Source: Bacillota bacterium
GTDB taxonomy: Bacteria; Bacillota; Clostridia; Christensenellales; Aristaeellaceae
NCBI GenBank assembly: GCA_023411375.1
Contig: JAEYOW010000057.1
Span: 1-64,000 of the forward strand
Direction: 5' to 3'
DNA: 64,000 bases
Shown: positions 26,277 to 35,414 of the stretch, in pieces
How the letters are laid out: the number at the start of each line of letters is the position of its first letter
Position numbering within the stretch: position 1 is the first letter of the stretch
Program-made: the position numbers and the translations under genes
The notes under the pieces: model-generated
The model's input: only the letters and a program-made list of their open reading frames with translations
Databases searched by the model: none
What the model was told of the DNA's origin: nothing

Positions 26277-27287
26277 ATGACCATCAAGGAAATTGCCCAG
26301 CTGTGCGGTGTAAGCCGCGGTACGGTGGACCGCGTGCTCAACAAGCGGGGACGGGTGAAGCCGGAAACCGAAACGCTGATTCTTCGCACGATTGAGAGCC
26401 TGGGATATACCAAGAATATCGTCGGCCGCGCGCTTACGGTCAGGCGCACCGCACCGGTGATTGGGACCATCCTGTGCAGCGAGGGCAACCCGTTTTTTGA
26501 CGATGTAATCGCAGGCTTCCGCAAGGCGGAGGCGGAACTGCAGGATTATGGCGCCAGCATCCTGCTGCGCACCATGCGCGGGCACGGGGTGGAACAGCAG
26601 CTTAAGCTGATTGACGAGATTGCCGGACAACTGACCGCGCTGGTGATTCAGCCGATCAACGACCCGCGCATTGAGGAGCGGCTCAGGCGCCTTAAGCAGG
26701 AGGGCGTCCCGACGGTGGCGGTCAACACGGATATTGAAAATAGCTGCCGCTGCTGCTATGTGGGCAGCGATTACGAAACGGGCGGCGCGGTGGCCGCTGG
26801 GCTGATGCGCCTTGTGACGGGGGGGAGAGGCAGGCTGGGCGTGATCACGGGCGTCAGCACGCTGATGGGCCACGCGCTCAGGCTCAGGGGCTTTGAAGAG
26901 CATCTGCGGGAGCTGTGCCCCGAGGTTGAGATTGTGGACCGCGACAGCGCGCGGGACGATCCGGAGCACGCCTACCGCGCCACGCGGGCAATGCTTGCAC
27001 GAAACCCCGGAATGGACGCTCTTTTCGTGGTGGCGGCGGGCGTATATGACGTTTGCCGGGCCGTGGAAGACGAAGGACGAAAAATCCGCGTTGTGGCATA
27101 TGACGACGTGCCCTCCACGCGCGAGATGATGCGGCGGGGAATTGTGCGGGCGGTGGTTTGCCAGCAGCCTGTGGAGCAGGGCTACCGCGCCGTGCGCGCG
27201 GCGTTTGATATGATCCTTTCCGGGGAAATGCTGGAGGATGCGCGGATTATTATGGAAAACCAGATTAAGATTACCGAAAACCTCTAA
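26277..27287 (+). CDS. LacI-family transcriptional regulator (candidate xylose regulator)
   Basis: The product has 336 residues with the N-terminal LacI helix-turn-helix MTIKEIAQLCGVSRGTVDRV and hinge, then a periplasmic-binding-protein-like effector domain (about 60-330). The recognition helix reads RGTVDRVLNKRG, as in a subgroup that often pairs with sugar ABC operons. It is divergent from chvE-gguA-gguB and is the best candidate to bind the TGTGCTCGAGCACA palindromes at chvE and xylA; this is inference from position only. No such palindrome is seen at its own promoter. Confidence 0.9.
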   Translation: MTIKEIAQLCGVSRGTVDRVLNKRGRVKPETETLILRTIESLGYTKNIVGRALTVRRTAPVIGTILCSEGNPFFDDVIAGFRKAEAELQDYGASILLRTMRGHGVEQQLKLIDEIAGQLTALVIQPINDPRIEERLRRLKQEGVPTVAVNTDIENSCRCCYVGSDYETGGAVAAGLMRLVTGGRGRLGVITGVSTLMGHALRLRGFEEHLRELCPEVEIVDRDSARDDPEHAYRATRAMLARNPGMDALFVVAAGVYDVCRAVEDEGRKIRVVAYDDVPSTREMMRRGIVRAVVCQQPVEQGYRAVRAAFDMILSGEMLEDARIIMENQIKITENL

Positions 27288-27349
27288 GGCTGGAACAAGG
27301 TGCATAATTCGGAACCGCTGGGGGAAAATACCCCATGGAGGTGATCGAA

Positions 27350-27523
27350 ATGAGTCCGAAGGAACTCATGTACATCGAGGACGCTCTGGGACACGAGCAG
27401 TTTTTGCAGACCCAGTGCCAGCAGGCCGCGCAGGCGTTGCAAAACCAGGAGCTTAAGAACTACGTGACGCAGCTGGCAAACCAGCATCAGCAGCTTTTCC
27501 AGCAGCTGTACCAGCTGGTGTGA
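27350..27523 (+). CDS. Small CotF-like spore-coat-associated protein
   Basis: The product is a 57-residue Gln-rich helical protein (many QQ pairs, ending QLFQQLYQLV). It starts at an ATG preceded by the very strong ribosome binding site GGAGGTGAT. Such short proteins commonly precede coat-F-domain genes in spore-forming Clostridia, and here the coat-F gene follows at about 20 bases. The function is probably structural, in or under the spore coat. The assignment rests on composition and partner gene rather than a catalytic motif. Confidence 0.65.
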   Translation: MSPKELMYIEDALGHEQFLQTQCQQAAQALQNQELKNYVTQLANQHQQLFQQLYQLV

Positions 27524-27545
27524 GGAAAGGAGAACAACGCCTGTG

Positions 27546-27791
27546 ATGAACGACCAAGCGATTATGGAGAACCTGCTTCAAACCACCAAGGGCGTGTGCG
27601 GCCTGTATATGCACGGGACGATTGAATCCGCTACGCAGAACGTTCACTCGACCTTTGACACCGCGCTCAACGAGAGCCTGTGCATGCAGGACGGCATTTA
27701 CAAGCGCATGGCGCAGCAGGGCTGGTATCCAACCGAGCAGGCCCAGCAGCAGCAGATCGACAAGGTAAAAAACAAATACGCCGGCCAGTAA
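27546..27791 (+). CDS. Coat F domain protein (spore coat)
   Basis: The product is an 81-residue protein of the CotF type: MENLLQTTKGVCGLYMHGTI and the end YKRMAQQGWYPTEQAQQQQI match the usual coat-F pattern (helical pair, then the QGWY segment). The start may be this ATG or the GTG immediately before it (27543), after GGAAAGGAG. It implies that the organism or its recent ancestors form endospores. It is paired with the preceding small protein and ended by a strong terminator. Confidence 0.82.
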   Translation: MNDQAIMENLLQTTKGVCGLYMHGTIESATQNVHSTFDTALNESLCMQDGIYKRMAQQGWYPTEQAQQQQIDKVKNKYAGQ

Positions 27792-27810
27792 GGCCGTATG
27801 GCGGAACCGC

Positions 27811-27850
27811 CCAGAAAACCCGAAGCCAGTTGTGGCTTCGGGTTTTCTGG
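27811..27850 (+). terminator. Strong terminator after the coat genes
   Basis: A 17-bp perfect stem (27811-27827 with 27834-27850) with a 6-nt loop AGTTGT lies 20 bases after the coat-F stop. The right arm contains GGGTTTTCTGG. It can act in both directions. Confidence 0.85.
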
Positions 27851-28297
27851 CGCATGCGGATAAGTTCAAAAAAGCGGCAGAGCAAGCACGCATTCGGTCA
27901 TTCACAACCGGTGATGCTTTGGTATATACGTTGACCTAACCAATCGCCGTGAAGGTCGAAACCAAACTTTGTCCGAACGGTGTATCAATACGAAAAATGG
28001 ATGTAAATAGTACCAGAGTCATCGCCCATTTATGGTGCGCCGATGCCGTTGCACCGTCAACCGTTAAGGCCGGATAACATGGATTGTTGATAAAGAATCA
28101 AGTAAACGTTTACGCCAATTTAAATAGGCTTATTATCAAGAGAATAGGGCTAATCGTCGCGACAGAAAAAAACCAGGGGTAAATATAAACAATGATGAAT
28201 ATAATTTTTTGGATAGAAACTTGACAAATGTAAAATAAGGGTGTTATAATTCCGTAAACGATTAAGTTGCATAAGAAGAAGCGGTGATGACATAGAT
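27851..28297. other. Intergenic region upstream of LacI gene with operator-like palindrome
   Basis: About 450 bases without a credible gene, becoming AT-rich towards 28298. It contains the 12-bp perfect palindrome GTAAACGTTTAC (28102-28113), resembling LacI/CcpA operators, and the promoter of the next gene. A partial copy, GTAAACG, lies at 28254-28260 on the expected transcription start. The first 230 bases show nothing recognisable. Confidence 0.6.
28221..28250 (+). promoter_or_regulatory. Sigma-A promoter of the second LacI gene
   Basis: TTGACA (28221-28226) and TATAAT (28245-28250) are separated by 18 bases, with the half-operator GTAAACG directly downstream. Confidence 0.85.
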
Positions 28298-29320
28298 ATG
28301 GTGACATTGAAGGAAATTGCGGCGCAATGCGGTTGCTCGGTGGCAACGGTGAGCAAGGCGCTTAACAAGATGCCGGATATCAGCGCGAAGACGGCCCGGC
28401 GCATTTGCGACATGGCCATGGAAATGGGCTATCTGCCTAACGCGGCGGCGCGTACCTTAAAGACCAGCCGGTCCAGAACCATCGGCCTGCTGCTGTTCCT
28501 GCGCGGCGAAAGCGTCTGGACACACGATTATTTTGCCAAGATTGCGGCGAGTATTCAAACCGTGATGGGGGAGAGCGGCTATGACATTACCCCCATCAAC
28601 TGCGACGGCGCGAGCGTGATGGGCAGCTATCTGGATTATTGCCGATACCGCAGCTATGACGGCATCATCGTCATGAGCGCCGGGTTTACCGAAAAATATC
28701 TGCTTGAGCTGATTGACAGCGAAATTCCGCTGGTGACGATCGACTACGCTTTTCACCACCGGGGGGCGGTGCTATCGGACAACGTTCAGGGCATGCGCGA
28801 CCTGGTGCGTTATGTGCACGCAAAGGGACACCGGCGCATCGCGTTTATCCATGGGGAGGATACCAGCGTCACCCGCAACCGCCTTGCCAGCTTCTATACC
28901 ACGGCGGAGGAGCTCAATGTAAGCGTGCCGGACGAATACGTGTGCCCCGCCTTTTATCACGATCCGGATAGCAGCGCTCGGGCGACGCGCCGGCTGCTGG
29001 AGCTTCCCCAGCGTCCCACATGCATCCTTTACCCGGACGACTATTCCTATGTCGGCGGGATGAACGAACTGCTGAACCGGGGCATGCGAATCCCTGAGGA
29101 TATCAGCGTGGCGGGATACGACGGCATACGCCTTGCTGAAATTCTCCGCCCCAGGCTGACCACCCTGCGGCAGGATAGTGAGGGCATCGGCCGGCACGCG
29201 GCCCGCATGCTTCTCAAGGCCATCGAAAAGCCCCGCAGCTTTATTTCCCAGCACGTTACCCTGCCAGGCAGGATTATGGAGGGCGAAACGGTCGGCAGCA
29301 TCGACGGCGACGCCCGGTGA
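28298..29320 (+). CDS. LacI-family transcriptional regulator (beta-glucoside locus)
   Basis: The product has 340 residues with the LacI-type helix-turn-helix at the N-terminus (MVTLKEIAAQCGCSVATVSK) and an effector-binding domain ending with the usual ISVAGYDGIRLAEILRPRLT block. It is followed 56 bases later by the oligosaccharide importer and GH3 glucosidase genes, and no separate promoter is evident there, so it may be the first gene of that operon and its autoregulator. The palindrome GTAAACGTTTAC upstream is a candidate operator. The inducer is probably a beta-glucoside. Confidence 0.9.
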   Translation: MVTLKEIAAQCGCSVATVSKALNKMPDISAKTARRICDMAMEMGYLPNAAARTLKTSRSRTIGLLLFLRGESVWTHDYFAKIAASIQTVMGESGYDITPINCDGASVMGSYLDYCRYRSYDGIIVMSAGFTEKYLLELIDSEIPLVTIDYAFHHRGAVLSDNVQGMRDLVRYVHAKGHRRIAFIHGEDTSVTRNRLASFYTTAEELNVSVPDEYVCPAFYHDPDSSARATRRLLELPQRPTCILYPDDYSYVGGMNELLNRGMRIPEDISVAGYDGIRLAEILRPRLTTLRQDSEGIGRHAARMLLKAIEKPRSFISQHVTLPGRIMEGETVGSIDGDAR

Positions 29321-29376
29321 TTCAGTACTCATGACCTCGGAGAAGGTCAAAAATAATAAACGGAGGGAAAGGTACA

Positions 29377-31173
29377 ATGAAAACAAGGAAACTCGCGGCT
29401 CTTATCCTGGCGCTCGCCATGGTCATGACCATGGGTTTCGGCGCAAGCGCCGAAACCGTTGCGGAACTTCCCCGCAATGAGACGCTGTACTTCGCCGGCC
29501 AGCAGTGGGGCACCGTTGCCACATGGAACCCCATCGGCACCAACCAGAACAACGCCATGGCATGCACCGCGCAGGCCATCGGCAGCCGCACCATTATGTT
29601 TGAGACGCTGTACATGTATAACTTCATGGACGGCTCTCTGCTGCCCCTGCTGGCTGACGGCGATTTCGTCTGGAACGACGGGATGACCGAGATGACCGTC
29701 AAGCTCAAGCCCGCCGCCAAGTGGTCCGACGGCACCGCCATCACCTCCGCCGACGTTGTCAAGACCTGGGATATCAGCGTGAAGATTGGCAACGGCACCG
29801 GTACCAACTACGGCTCCTTCATCAGCGGCATTGAGGCCATTGACGACCTGAGCTTCGTTATCAAGAGCGCTCTGAACGATGAGGGCAAGCCCGTCAACCC
29901 CCTGAAGGTTAACGAGTTCCTCGGCAACGCCTTCATCGCCCAGAAGGCGTGGATCGAGACCGTTGAGGCCCGCAGCGCAGACAGCGCCGCCATCCTCAAT
30001 GACCCCGCCGAGGACGTGGTGTGGTCCGGCCCGTACACCAAGTACTTCTCGGACGACCAGAAGGTTGTGTTCATCCGTGACGATAACTACTGGGGCCAGG
30101 ACGCCTCCATGTGGGGCAAGCTGCCCGTGCCCAAGTACATCGCCCATACCATTTTCGCAGACAATCCCGCCGGCGAGGTTGCCTTCAAGGCCGGCGAGGT
30201 GGACGTCTGCCAGCAGTTCCTGCCCAACATTCAGGACCTGTGGCTCAAGGACGGCCTGCCGATCTCCACGTACATGGAAGAGGCTCCCTATCAGGTCTGC
30301 CTGACCATGCCCACCGCCTTCTTCAACATGAATATCGACACCTTGCACAATGTAAGCCTGCGCAAGGCCATCGCCATGGCGGTGGATTACGACTCCATCA
30401 TCCAGAACGCCATGACCGGCCAAAGCCCCAGCTTTGCCGACGTGCCCCGCTCCCTGATGAACCCCACCGAGGGCGAGCAGGCGCTGTACGATCATGACGC
30501 TGTGAAGGATCTGCAGTGGATCGGCAACGATATCGAAGGCGCGAAGGCCCTGCTGGACGAGGCCGGCATCGTTGACGGAGACGGAGACGGCTGGCGCGAG
30601 CTGGACGGCAAAAAGATCAGCCTGAACGCATGCTGCCCCAACGGCTGGACCGACTGGCAGGCCGCGATGGAGATCGTCGCCGCCGCCGGCAAGAACATCG
30701 GCGTTGAGATCACGACCCTCTACCCCGAATGGGCCGTTTACCAGACCGTGTTCACCAACCCCAACCAGACCGAGTATTCCATCTTCATGTATTCGCCCGA
30801 CGGCGCCGGCCCGGCTCAACCCTGGGGCCGTATCCGCCAGTTCATGGGCGGCGACCTGGTAGGCGTTGAGAACAACTGGACCGGCAACTGGGGCCAGTAC
30901 AAGAATGAGCGCGCCGACGAAATCCTGGCCGCCATCCCCATGACCACCGACGAGGCCGAGCTCAAGGCGCTCTACACCGAGGCCGTTGAGATTTATCTGT
31001 CCGAGGTTCCCAGCTTCTCCCTGATGTACCGTCCCGCCGTGTTCCACGAAGTGAACGAGAGCGTTTGGACCAACTTCCCCGATGCGACCGACGGCCGCAA
31101 CATCCCGCCCGCCGACTGCACCGACGGTTATGGCATCGCTGCTCTTTATGAACTGGAGCTCGTGAATCCGTAA
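29377..31173 (+). CDS. Oligosaccharide/oligopeptide-type ABC substrate-binding protein (SBP family 5)
   Basis: The product is a 598-residue binding protein of the DppA/OppA superfamily with a signal peptide of about 25 residues (cleavage after GASA) and no lipobox cysteine. The conserved AAKWSDGTAITSADVVKTW segment (near residue 115) and the LRKAIAMAVDYDSI segment (near 330) are family hallmarks. Codon use is unusually optimised towards C-ending codons compared with its neighbours, suggesting very high expression. With a GH3 glucosidase in the same operon, its ligand is more likely a beta-gluco-oligosaccharide, as known for Thermotoga proteins of this family, than a peptide. Confidence 0.9.
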   Translation: MKTRKLAALILALAMVMTMGFGASAETVAELPRNETLYFAGQQWGTVATWNPIGTNQNNAMACTAQAIGSRTIMFETLYMYNFMDGSLLPLLADGDFVWNDGMTEMTVKLKPAAKWSDGTAITSADVVKTWDISVKIGNGTGTNYGSFISGIEAIDDLSFVIKSALNDEGKPVNPLKVNEFLGNAFIAQKAWIETVEARSADSAAILNDPAEDVVWSGPYTKYFSDDQKVVFIRDDNYWGQDASMWGKLPVPKYIAHTIFADNPAGEVAFKAGEVDVCQQFLPNIQDLWLKDGLPISTYMEEAPYQVCLTMPTAFFNMNIDTLHNVSLRKAIAMAVDYDSIIQNAMTGQSPSFADVPRSLMNPTEGEQALYDHDAVKDLQWIGNDIEGAKALLDEAGIVDGDGDGWRELDGKKISLNACCPNGWTDWQAAMEIVAAAGKNIGVEITTLYPEWAVYQTVFTNPNQTEYSIFMYSPDGAGPAQPWGRIRQFMGGDLVGVENNWTGNWGQYKNERADEILAAIPMTTDEAELKALYTEAVEIYLSEVPSFSLMYRPAVFHEVNESVWTNFPDATDGRNIPPADCTDGYGIAALYELELVNP

Positions 31174-31188
31174 CATTCAGCCTTGAAT

Positions 31189-31224
31189 GCGGCCATGCCT
31201 CTAGCATACTTGGGGCATGGCCGC
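31189..31224 (+). other. Intercistronic GC-rich hairpin after the family 5 binding-protein gene
   Basis: GCGGCCATGCC (31189-31199) pairs with GGCATGGCCGC (31214-31224), 11 bp with a 14-nt loop. No T-run follows. It lies 16 bases after the stop codon and before the permease gene. Confidence 0.72.
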
Positions 31225-31286
31225 TTCCGTCGTATAAGGCGGCGCGCGGGGATGCGGATGACGCATTTTGGGGAGGGGTCTGGAAC

Positions 31287-32291
31287 ATGAAAGGATACCG
31301 AAAATATTTCGGCAAAAAGATCATTTGGTTTGTAATCACCTTTGTGGTCGCCGTTATGCTCAATTTTATTTTGCCCCGGCTGATGCCTGCCGATCCTGTC
31401 GCCGCCATAACCGGGAAAATGGCCGCAGGCTTCACGGACGCTTCTGCGGCAAAGCAGGTCTACGAGCGCTATCAGGAGGAATTCGGTACCAACAAGCCCA
31501 TATTGGAGCAATTCTGGATTTTTGTAAAAAACCTGTTCAAGGGCGATCTTGGGACGTCCTTCAGCCAATATCCCCGTAAGGTAAACGATATCATCTCCTC
31601 CGCCATCTGGTGGACGGTCTGTCTCCAGCTTCCCGCCATCATCGTCGGCTGGCTGCTGGGCAATATTCTGGGCGCGCTGGCCGCGTATATCCGCAAGGGC
31701 TTTGATAAGGTCCTGATGCCGGTGACGCTTTTTTTAAGCAATATCCCCGCCTTTGGCATGGCGGTTATTTTACTGGTGGTTTTCGCGGTCAACCTGAAGG
31801 TGGCGCCCATATCGGGCGGCTATGCCTTTGATATGATCCCTAATTTCAGCTGGAAATTCATCAGCTCAGTGATTTCCCATTATCAGCTGCCCTTCTGGTC
31901 CATCGTGCTGATTTCCATCGGCGGGCAGGCCGTGGGCATGCGTTCCATGTCCATCTACGAATTAAACGCGGATTATGTGAAATACGCCCGATTCCTTGGC
32001 ATTAAGGACCGCAAGATCGTGGGCTATGTGTTCCGCAACGCGATGCTGCCGCAGGTGACGGGGTTGGCGCTGTCCATCGGCACCATGATCGGCGGCGCGC
32101 TGGTGGCTGAGATTATTTTCAGCTATCCGGGACTTGGCAGCACCATGTATGCCGCTGTTACGGCGGCTGATTATCCGCTGATTTCCGCCACGACGCTGAT
32201 TATTACCATTATGGTGCTGATCATCACCTTCCTTTTGGACCTTGTTTACGCCTTGATCGACCCGCGCGTCAAGGCTGCGCAGTTTGATTGA
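31287..32291 (+). CDS. ABC transporter permease (DppB/OppB type)
   Basis: The product is a 334-residue membrane protein with six helices. FVVAVMLNFILPRLMPADPV in the first part and the ATPase-coupling EAA-like loop (YVKYARFLGIKDRKIVGYVF, then RNAMLPQ) near residue 240 are typical. RBS: GGGGAGGG. The next permease gene begins 16 bases after its stop codon. It forms the channel with the DppC-type partner. Confidence 0.93.
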   Translation: MKGYRKYFGKKIIWFVITFVVAVMLNFILPRLMPADPVAAITGKMAAGFTDASAAKQVYERYQEEFGTNKPILEQFWIFVKNLFKGDLGTSFSQYPRKVNDIISSAIWWTVCLQLPAIIVGWLLGNILGALAAYIRKGFDKVLMPVTLFLSNIPAFGMAVILLVVFAVNLKVAPISGGYAFDMIPNFSWKFISSVISHYQLPFWSIVLISIGGQAVGMRSMSIYELNADYVKYARFLGIKDRKIVGYVFRNAMLPQVTGLALSIGTMIGGALVAEIIFSYPGLGSTMYAAVTAADYPLISATTLIITIMVLIITFLLDLVYALIDPRVKAAQFD

Positions 32292-32307
32292 AGGGAGGCG
32301 GAGAAAT

Positions 32308-33558
32308 ATGAAAAACACGTTAAAACAGGTTTTTCACTCGGGAAAATTCGTGGTGGGCTTTGGCGTCTTTGCGCTCATCCTGCTTACGATGCTGGTTTAT
32401 CCGCTGTTAAACCCCGGAAATCCGCTGGAAATGATCGGCGTAGGCACCTTCGCCAAGCCCGGCGCTTATGTGTCCCTGTATGACAGCCTTGGCACCGAAA
32501 CCAGCACGCTGAAGCTTTCCGACGCCGACGATAAACGCCTTGCCAAAACCCTTTCAGAGCAGGACCGGGTTGGCATGGTCAATTGGCTCGGCGCCGCGGA
32601 CGTGGAGATTGACGGGCTTGACATGAGCGATACGGACGCGCTGCTGGCCTTATGGCGGGCGAACTATGACGATTCCATCCGCCCCGCGGGCATGACCAAG
32701 GCGCAGCGCAACTATTACAAACGCCTGAACAATACGCTGGGCAGCGCCAGCAAGGCCGACGTTCTAAAGGTTACGGAAGAAAACCCGGAAACAGGCGAAA
32801 CCGTTGAAAAACGCTCCGTCACCAAGACGGATTACGTCAACGTAAGCGACGTGGCCAACGTCAAGAGCCTGCCGCTGGGTACCGATAACTTTGGCCGCGA
32901 CGTGCTCAAGGAGCTGGTTTCCGCGTGCGGCACGTCCATCCTGATCGGACTGATCGCGGGCGTCGTCGCCACGCTGATCGGCCTCCTGCTGGGGCTGCTG
33001 GCGGGGTATCTGGGCGGCGTCGCGGATGATATCATCATGTTTGTAACAAACATCTTCACCGTCATCCCAAGCTTTGTGCTGCTGATCCTCATTTCCTACT
33101 CCATCGGCCAGGACCAGCGTGGGGCGACGACGGTAGCCGTCGTCATCGGCCTTACCTCATGGGTATGGACCACGCGCTCCGTGCGCTCGCAGGTCATCAG
33201 CCTGCGTAACCGCGACCATGTGAACCTGTCCAAGCTGTCGGGCCACAGCCTGCCGCGCATTATCCTGACGGATATTTTGCCCTATATCGCAAGCTATGTG
33301 GTGATGGCATTCATCCTTCAGGTGTCTTCCGGCATTCTGGCAGAGGCGCAGCTGTCGCTTCTGGGCCTTGGCCCCAAGACGACCGAGGTGCCGACGCTGG
33401 GCCTGATGATGAACTGGGCAATGCTTTATTCCGCGCACCTGAACGGCTCGTGGTGGGCTTATTTCCCTGTGATTCTGGTGATCGCGCTCATCTCGTTCTC
33501 GCTCAACCTGATGAACACGGGGCTGGACCAGGTATTTAACCCGACGCTGAGGGATTAG
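32308..33558 (+). CDS. ABC transporter permease (DppC/OppC type) with large extracytoplasmic insertion
   Basis: The product is a 416-residue permease. After the first membrane helix (about residues 12-34) there is a polar segment of ~150 residues, mostly charged and helical, before the conserved LPLGTDNFGRDVL (near residue 188) where the core membrane domain begins. The usual proteins have only some 50-70 residues there and total about 300. The EAA loop (LSGHSLPRIILTDILPYI) is normal. The start at 32308 follows GGGAGG; a reading from 32284 would overlap the previous gene. Confidence 0.92.
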   Translation: MKNTLKQVFHSGKFVVGFGVFALILLTMLVYPLLNPGNPLEMIGVGTFAKPGAYVSLYDSLGTETSTLKLSDADDKRLAKTLSEQDRVGMVNWLGAADVEIDGLDMSDTDALLALWRANYDDSIRPAGMTKAQRNYYKRLNNTLGSASKADVLKVTEENPETGETVEKRSVTKTDYVNVSDVANVKSLPLGTDNFGRDVLKELVSACGTSILIGLIAGVVATLIGLLLGLLAGYLGGVADDIIMFVTNIFTVIPSFVLLILISYSIGQDQRGATTVAVVIGLTSWVWTTRSVRSQVISLRNRDHVNLSKLSGHSLPRIILTDILPYIASYVVMAFILQVSSGILAEAQLSLLGLGPKTTEVPTLGLMMNWAMLYSAHLNGSWWAYFPVILVIALISFSLNLMNTGLDQVFNPTLRD

Positions 33559-33571
33559 GAGGGAGACGGAC

Positions 33572-34582
33572 ATGAGCAAGACCATACTGGAGGTCAAGGG
33601 CCTGACGACAAAATACATCACGCGCTTTCACGAGGACGTATACGCCGTGGACAACGTCTCGCTTAAGATCGAGGAGGGTAACTCCCTCGGCATAGCGGGT
33701 GAAAGCGGCTGCGGCAAATCCACGCTGGCGTTGAGCCTGATGGGCTACTACTTTGCGCCGCTGCATTATATCAGCGGCGATATCATCATCAACGGCCGCA
33801 ATATCTCCGGCATGAAGCCGGACGACGTGCGCAAAAATGTGCTGGGAACGGAGATTGCCTATATTCCGCAGGCTGCGATGAATGCGCTGAATCCCACGCG
33901 CAAAATCCGCAGGTTTATCGAGGACGTGGTGCTGGCGCACGATCCAAAGCGCGATAAGAAGGAAATTTACGAAATGGCAAAGGCGCGCTTTGCCGAGCTG
34001 GGATTGCCTGTGGAAGCGCTTGACAGGCACGCGGTGGAGCTTTCAGGCGGCATGAAGCAGCGCGTGGTTATCGCGATTTCCACCATCCTTTCGCCTCAGG
34101 TGCTGATCGCGGATGAGCCAAGCTCGGCGCTGGACGTGACCAGCCAGAAAATGGTGATCAAGATGCTTCGGGAGATGATGGAGAAGGGCTATATCAAAGC
34201 GATGATCTTCATTACGCACGAGCTTCCGCTGCTGTATAACGTGACCGACGACATCATGGTGATGTACGCCGGGCAAATCGTGGAGCGGGGAACGGCGAAG
34301 CAGATGGTTTTTGATCCCGTTCATCCATATTCCCGCGGTCTGATGCAATCTATCCTCGTGCCGGAGGAGGGGACGCGCGAGCATAAGCTGAGCGCCATTC
34401 CAGGTACGCCGCCCAATCTGAAAAAACCGCCGCAGGGCTGCCGCTTTGCCGAAAGGTGCAAGTATGTGGTGCCACAATGCCGGTATAACGCCATACCCAT
34501 GATTGAGTTTGACGACAACCGCGCCTGCCGGTGCGGACACTCCGTTCAGCATCTGAGGGAGGTGTACGGGCATGAGGAATGA
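33572..34582 (+). CDS. ABC transporter ATP-binding protein (DppD/OppD type)
   Basis: The product is a 336-residue ATPase with Walker A GESGCGKST (near residue 40), signature LSGGMKQRV and Walker B VLIADEPSSALDV. The C-terminal extension has PFAM oligo_HPY features and four cysteines in the pattern GCRFAERC, VVPQC and CRCGH, which matches the iron-sulfur-binding tail described for DppD-type ATPases. It overlaps the next ATPase gene by 11 bases. It powers uptake by the two permeases. Confidence 0.94.
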   Translation: MSKTILEVKGLTTKYITRFHEDVYAVDNVSLKIEEGNSLGIAGESGCGKSTLALSLMGYYFAPLHYISGDIIINGRNISGMKPDDVRKNVLGTEIAYIPQAAMNALNPTRKIRRFIEDVVLAHDPKRDKKEIYEMAKARFAELGLPVEALDRHAVELSGGMKQRVVIAISTILSPQVLIADEPSSALDVTSQKMVIKMLREMMEKGYIKAMIFITHELPLLYNVTDDIMVMYAGQIVERGTAKQMVFDPVHPYSRGLMQSILVPEEGTREHKLSAIPGTPPNLKKPPQGCRFAERCKYVVPQCRYNAIPMIEFDDNRACRCGHSVQHLREVYGHEE

Positions 34583-35396
34583 GGATATTCAGAACAAGCC
34601 GCTTTGCCTGAGCGGCAAGGGTGTGACAAAGGTTTTCGGTGCGGGCGGGAAAGCCACCAGGGCGGTGGACCATGTGGATTTCGAGTTTCACGAGGGCGAG
34701 CTGGTGAGCATCGTGGGGGAGAGCGGCAGCGGAAAAACGACGCTTTCCAAGATGCTGCTCGGGCTGTTGAACGTGACGGAGGGAGAAATCTTTTTTCAGG
34801 GCAAGCCGCGCGATGTTTCCACGCGCAAAAAGCGGCATGAGTACTGGAAGGGCATACAGGCCATTTTTCAGGACCCGTTTTCGTCGTTCAACGTGTTTAA
34901 TAAGATCGACACCGTGCTTTTAGACTGCATCAACATGCGCGGCGGACGCCGCCTGTCAAAGGAAAAGAAAATCGAGCTGATGACGGATGCATGCAGCTTC
35001 GTCAACCTCAAATACGCGGAGTTGACCAACAAATATCCTTTCGAGCTGTCCGGCGGGCAGATGCAGCGGCTGATGATCGCGCGCATCTTCCTGCTCAAGC
35101 CCAAAATCCTGCTGGCGGACGAGCCGACCTCCATGATTGACGCGTGCTCGCGCGCCACCATTTTGGATATGCTCCTGAATCTCCGGGATGAGACGGGCAT
35201 GACGATTATTTTCATCACGCACGATATCGGACTCGCGTATTACATATCCGACAGCGTATACATCATGGAGCATGGAAGGTTTGTGGAAAGCGGCTCGGCC
35301 GACGACGTGATTTTAAGGCCCAAGGCTGGATATACCAAGCGGCTGATCAGCGACGTGCCCAAGATTTATGAACCCTGGGACCTGACCACAGTATAA
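34572..35396 (+). CDS. ABC transporter ATP-binding protein (DppF/OppF type)
   Basis: The product is a 274-residue ATPase with Walker A GESGSGKTT, signature LSGGQMQRL and Walker B ILLADEPTSMID. It lacks the long cysteine-bearing tail of its partner and is shorter than typical OppF (about 310). The fifth component of the importer. The GH3 gene follows after 18 bases. Confidence 0.93.
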   Translation: MRNEDIQNKPLCLSGKGVTKVFGAGGKATRAVDHVDFEFHEGELVSIVGESGSGKTTLSKMLLGLLNVTEGEIFFQGKPRDVSTRKKRHEYWKGIQAIFQDPFSSFNVFNKIDTVLLDCINMRGGRRLSKEKKIELMTDACSFVNLKYAELTNKYPFELSGGQMQRLMIARIFLLKPKILLADEPTSMIDACSRATILDMLLNLRDETGMTIIFITHDIGLAYYISDSVYIMEHGRFVESGSADDVILRPKAGYTKRLISDVPKIYEPWDLTTV

Positions 35397-35414
35397 AGAA
35401 ATGAGGCGGCCGAT

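Noticed and set aside
29347..31176. 609-codon open frame on the minus strand opposite the family 5 binding protein
   Set aside because: The plus-strand gene has a signal peptide and family motifs; its strong C-ending codon bias leaves the complementary frame free of stops. The antisense translation is Val/Gly/Leu-rich without a recognisable domain.
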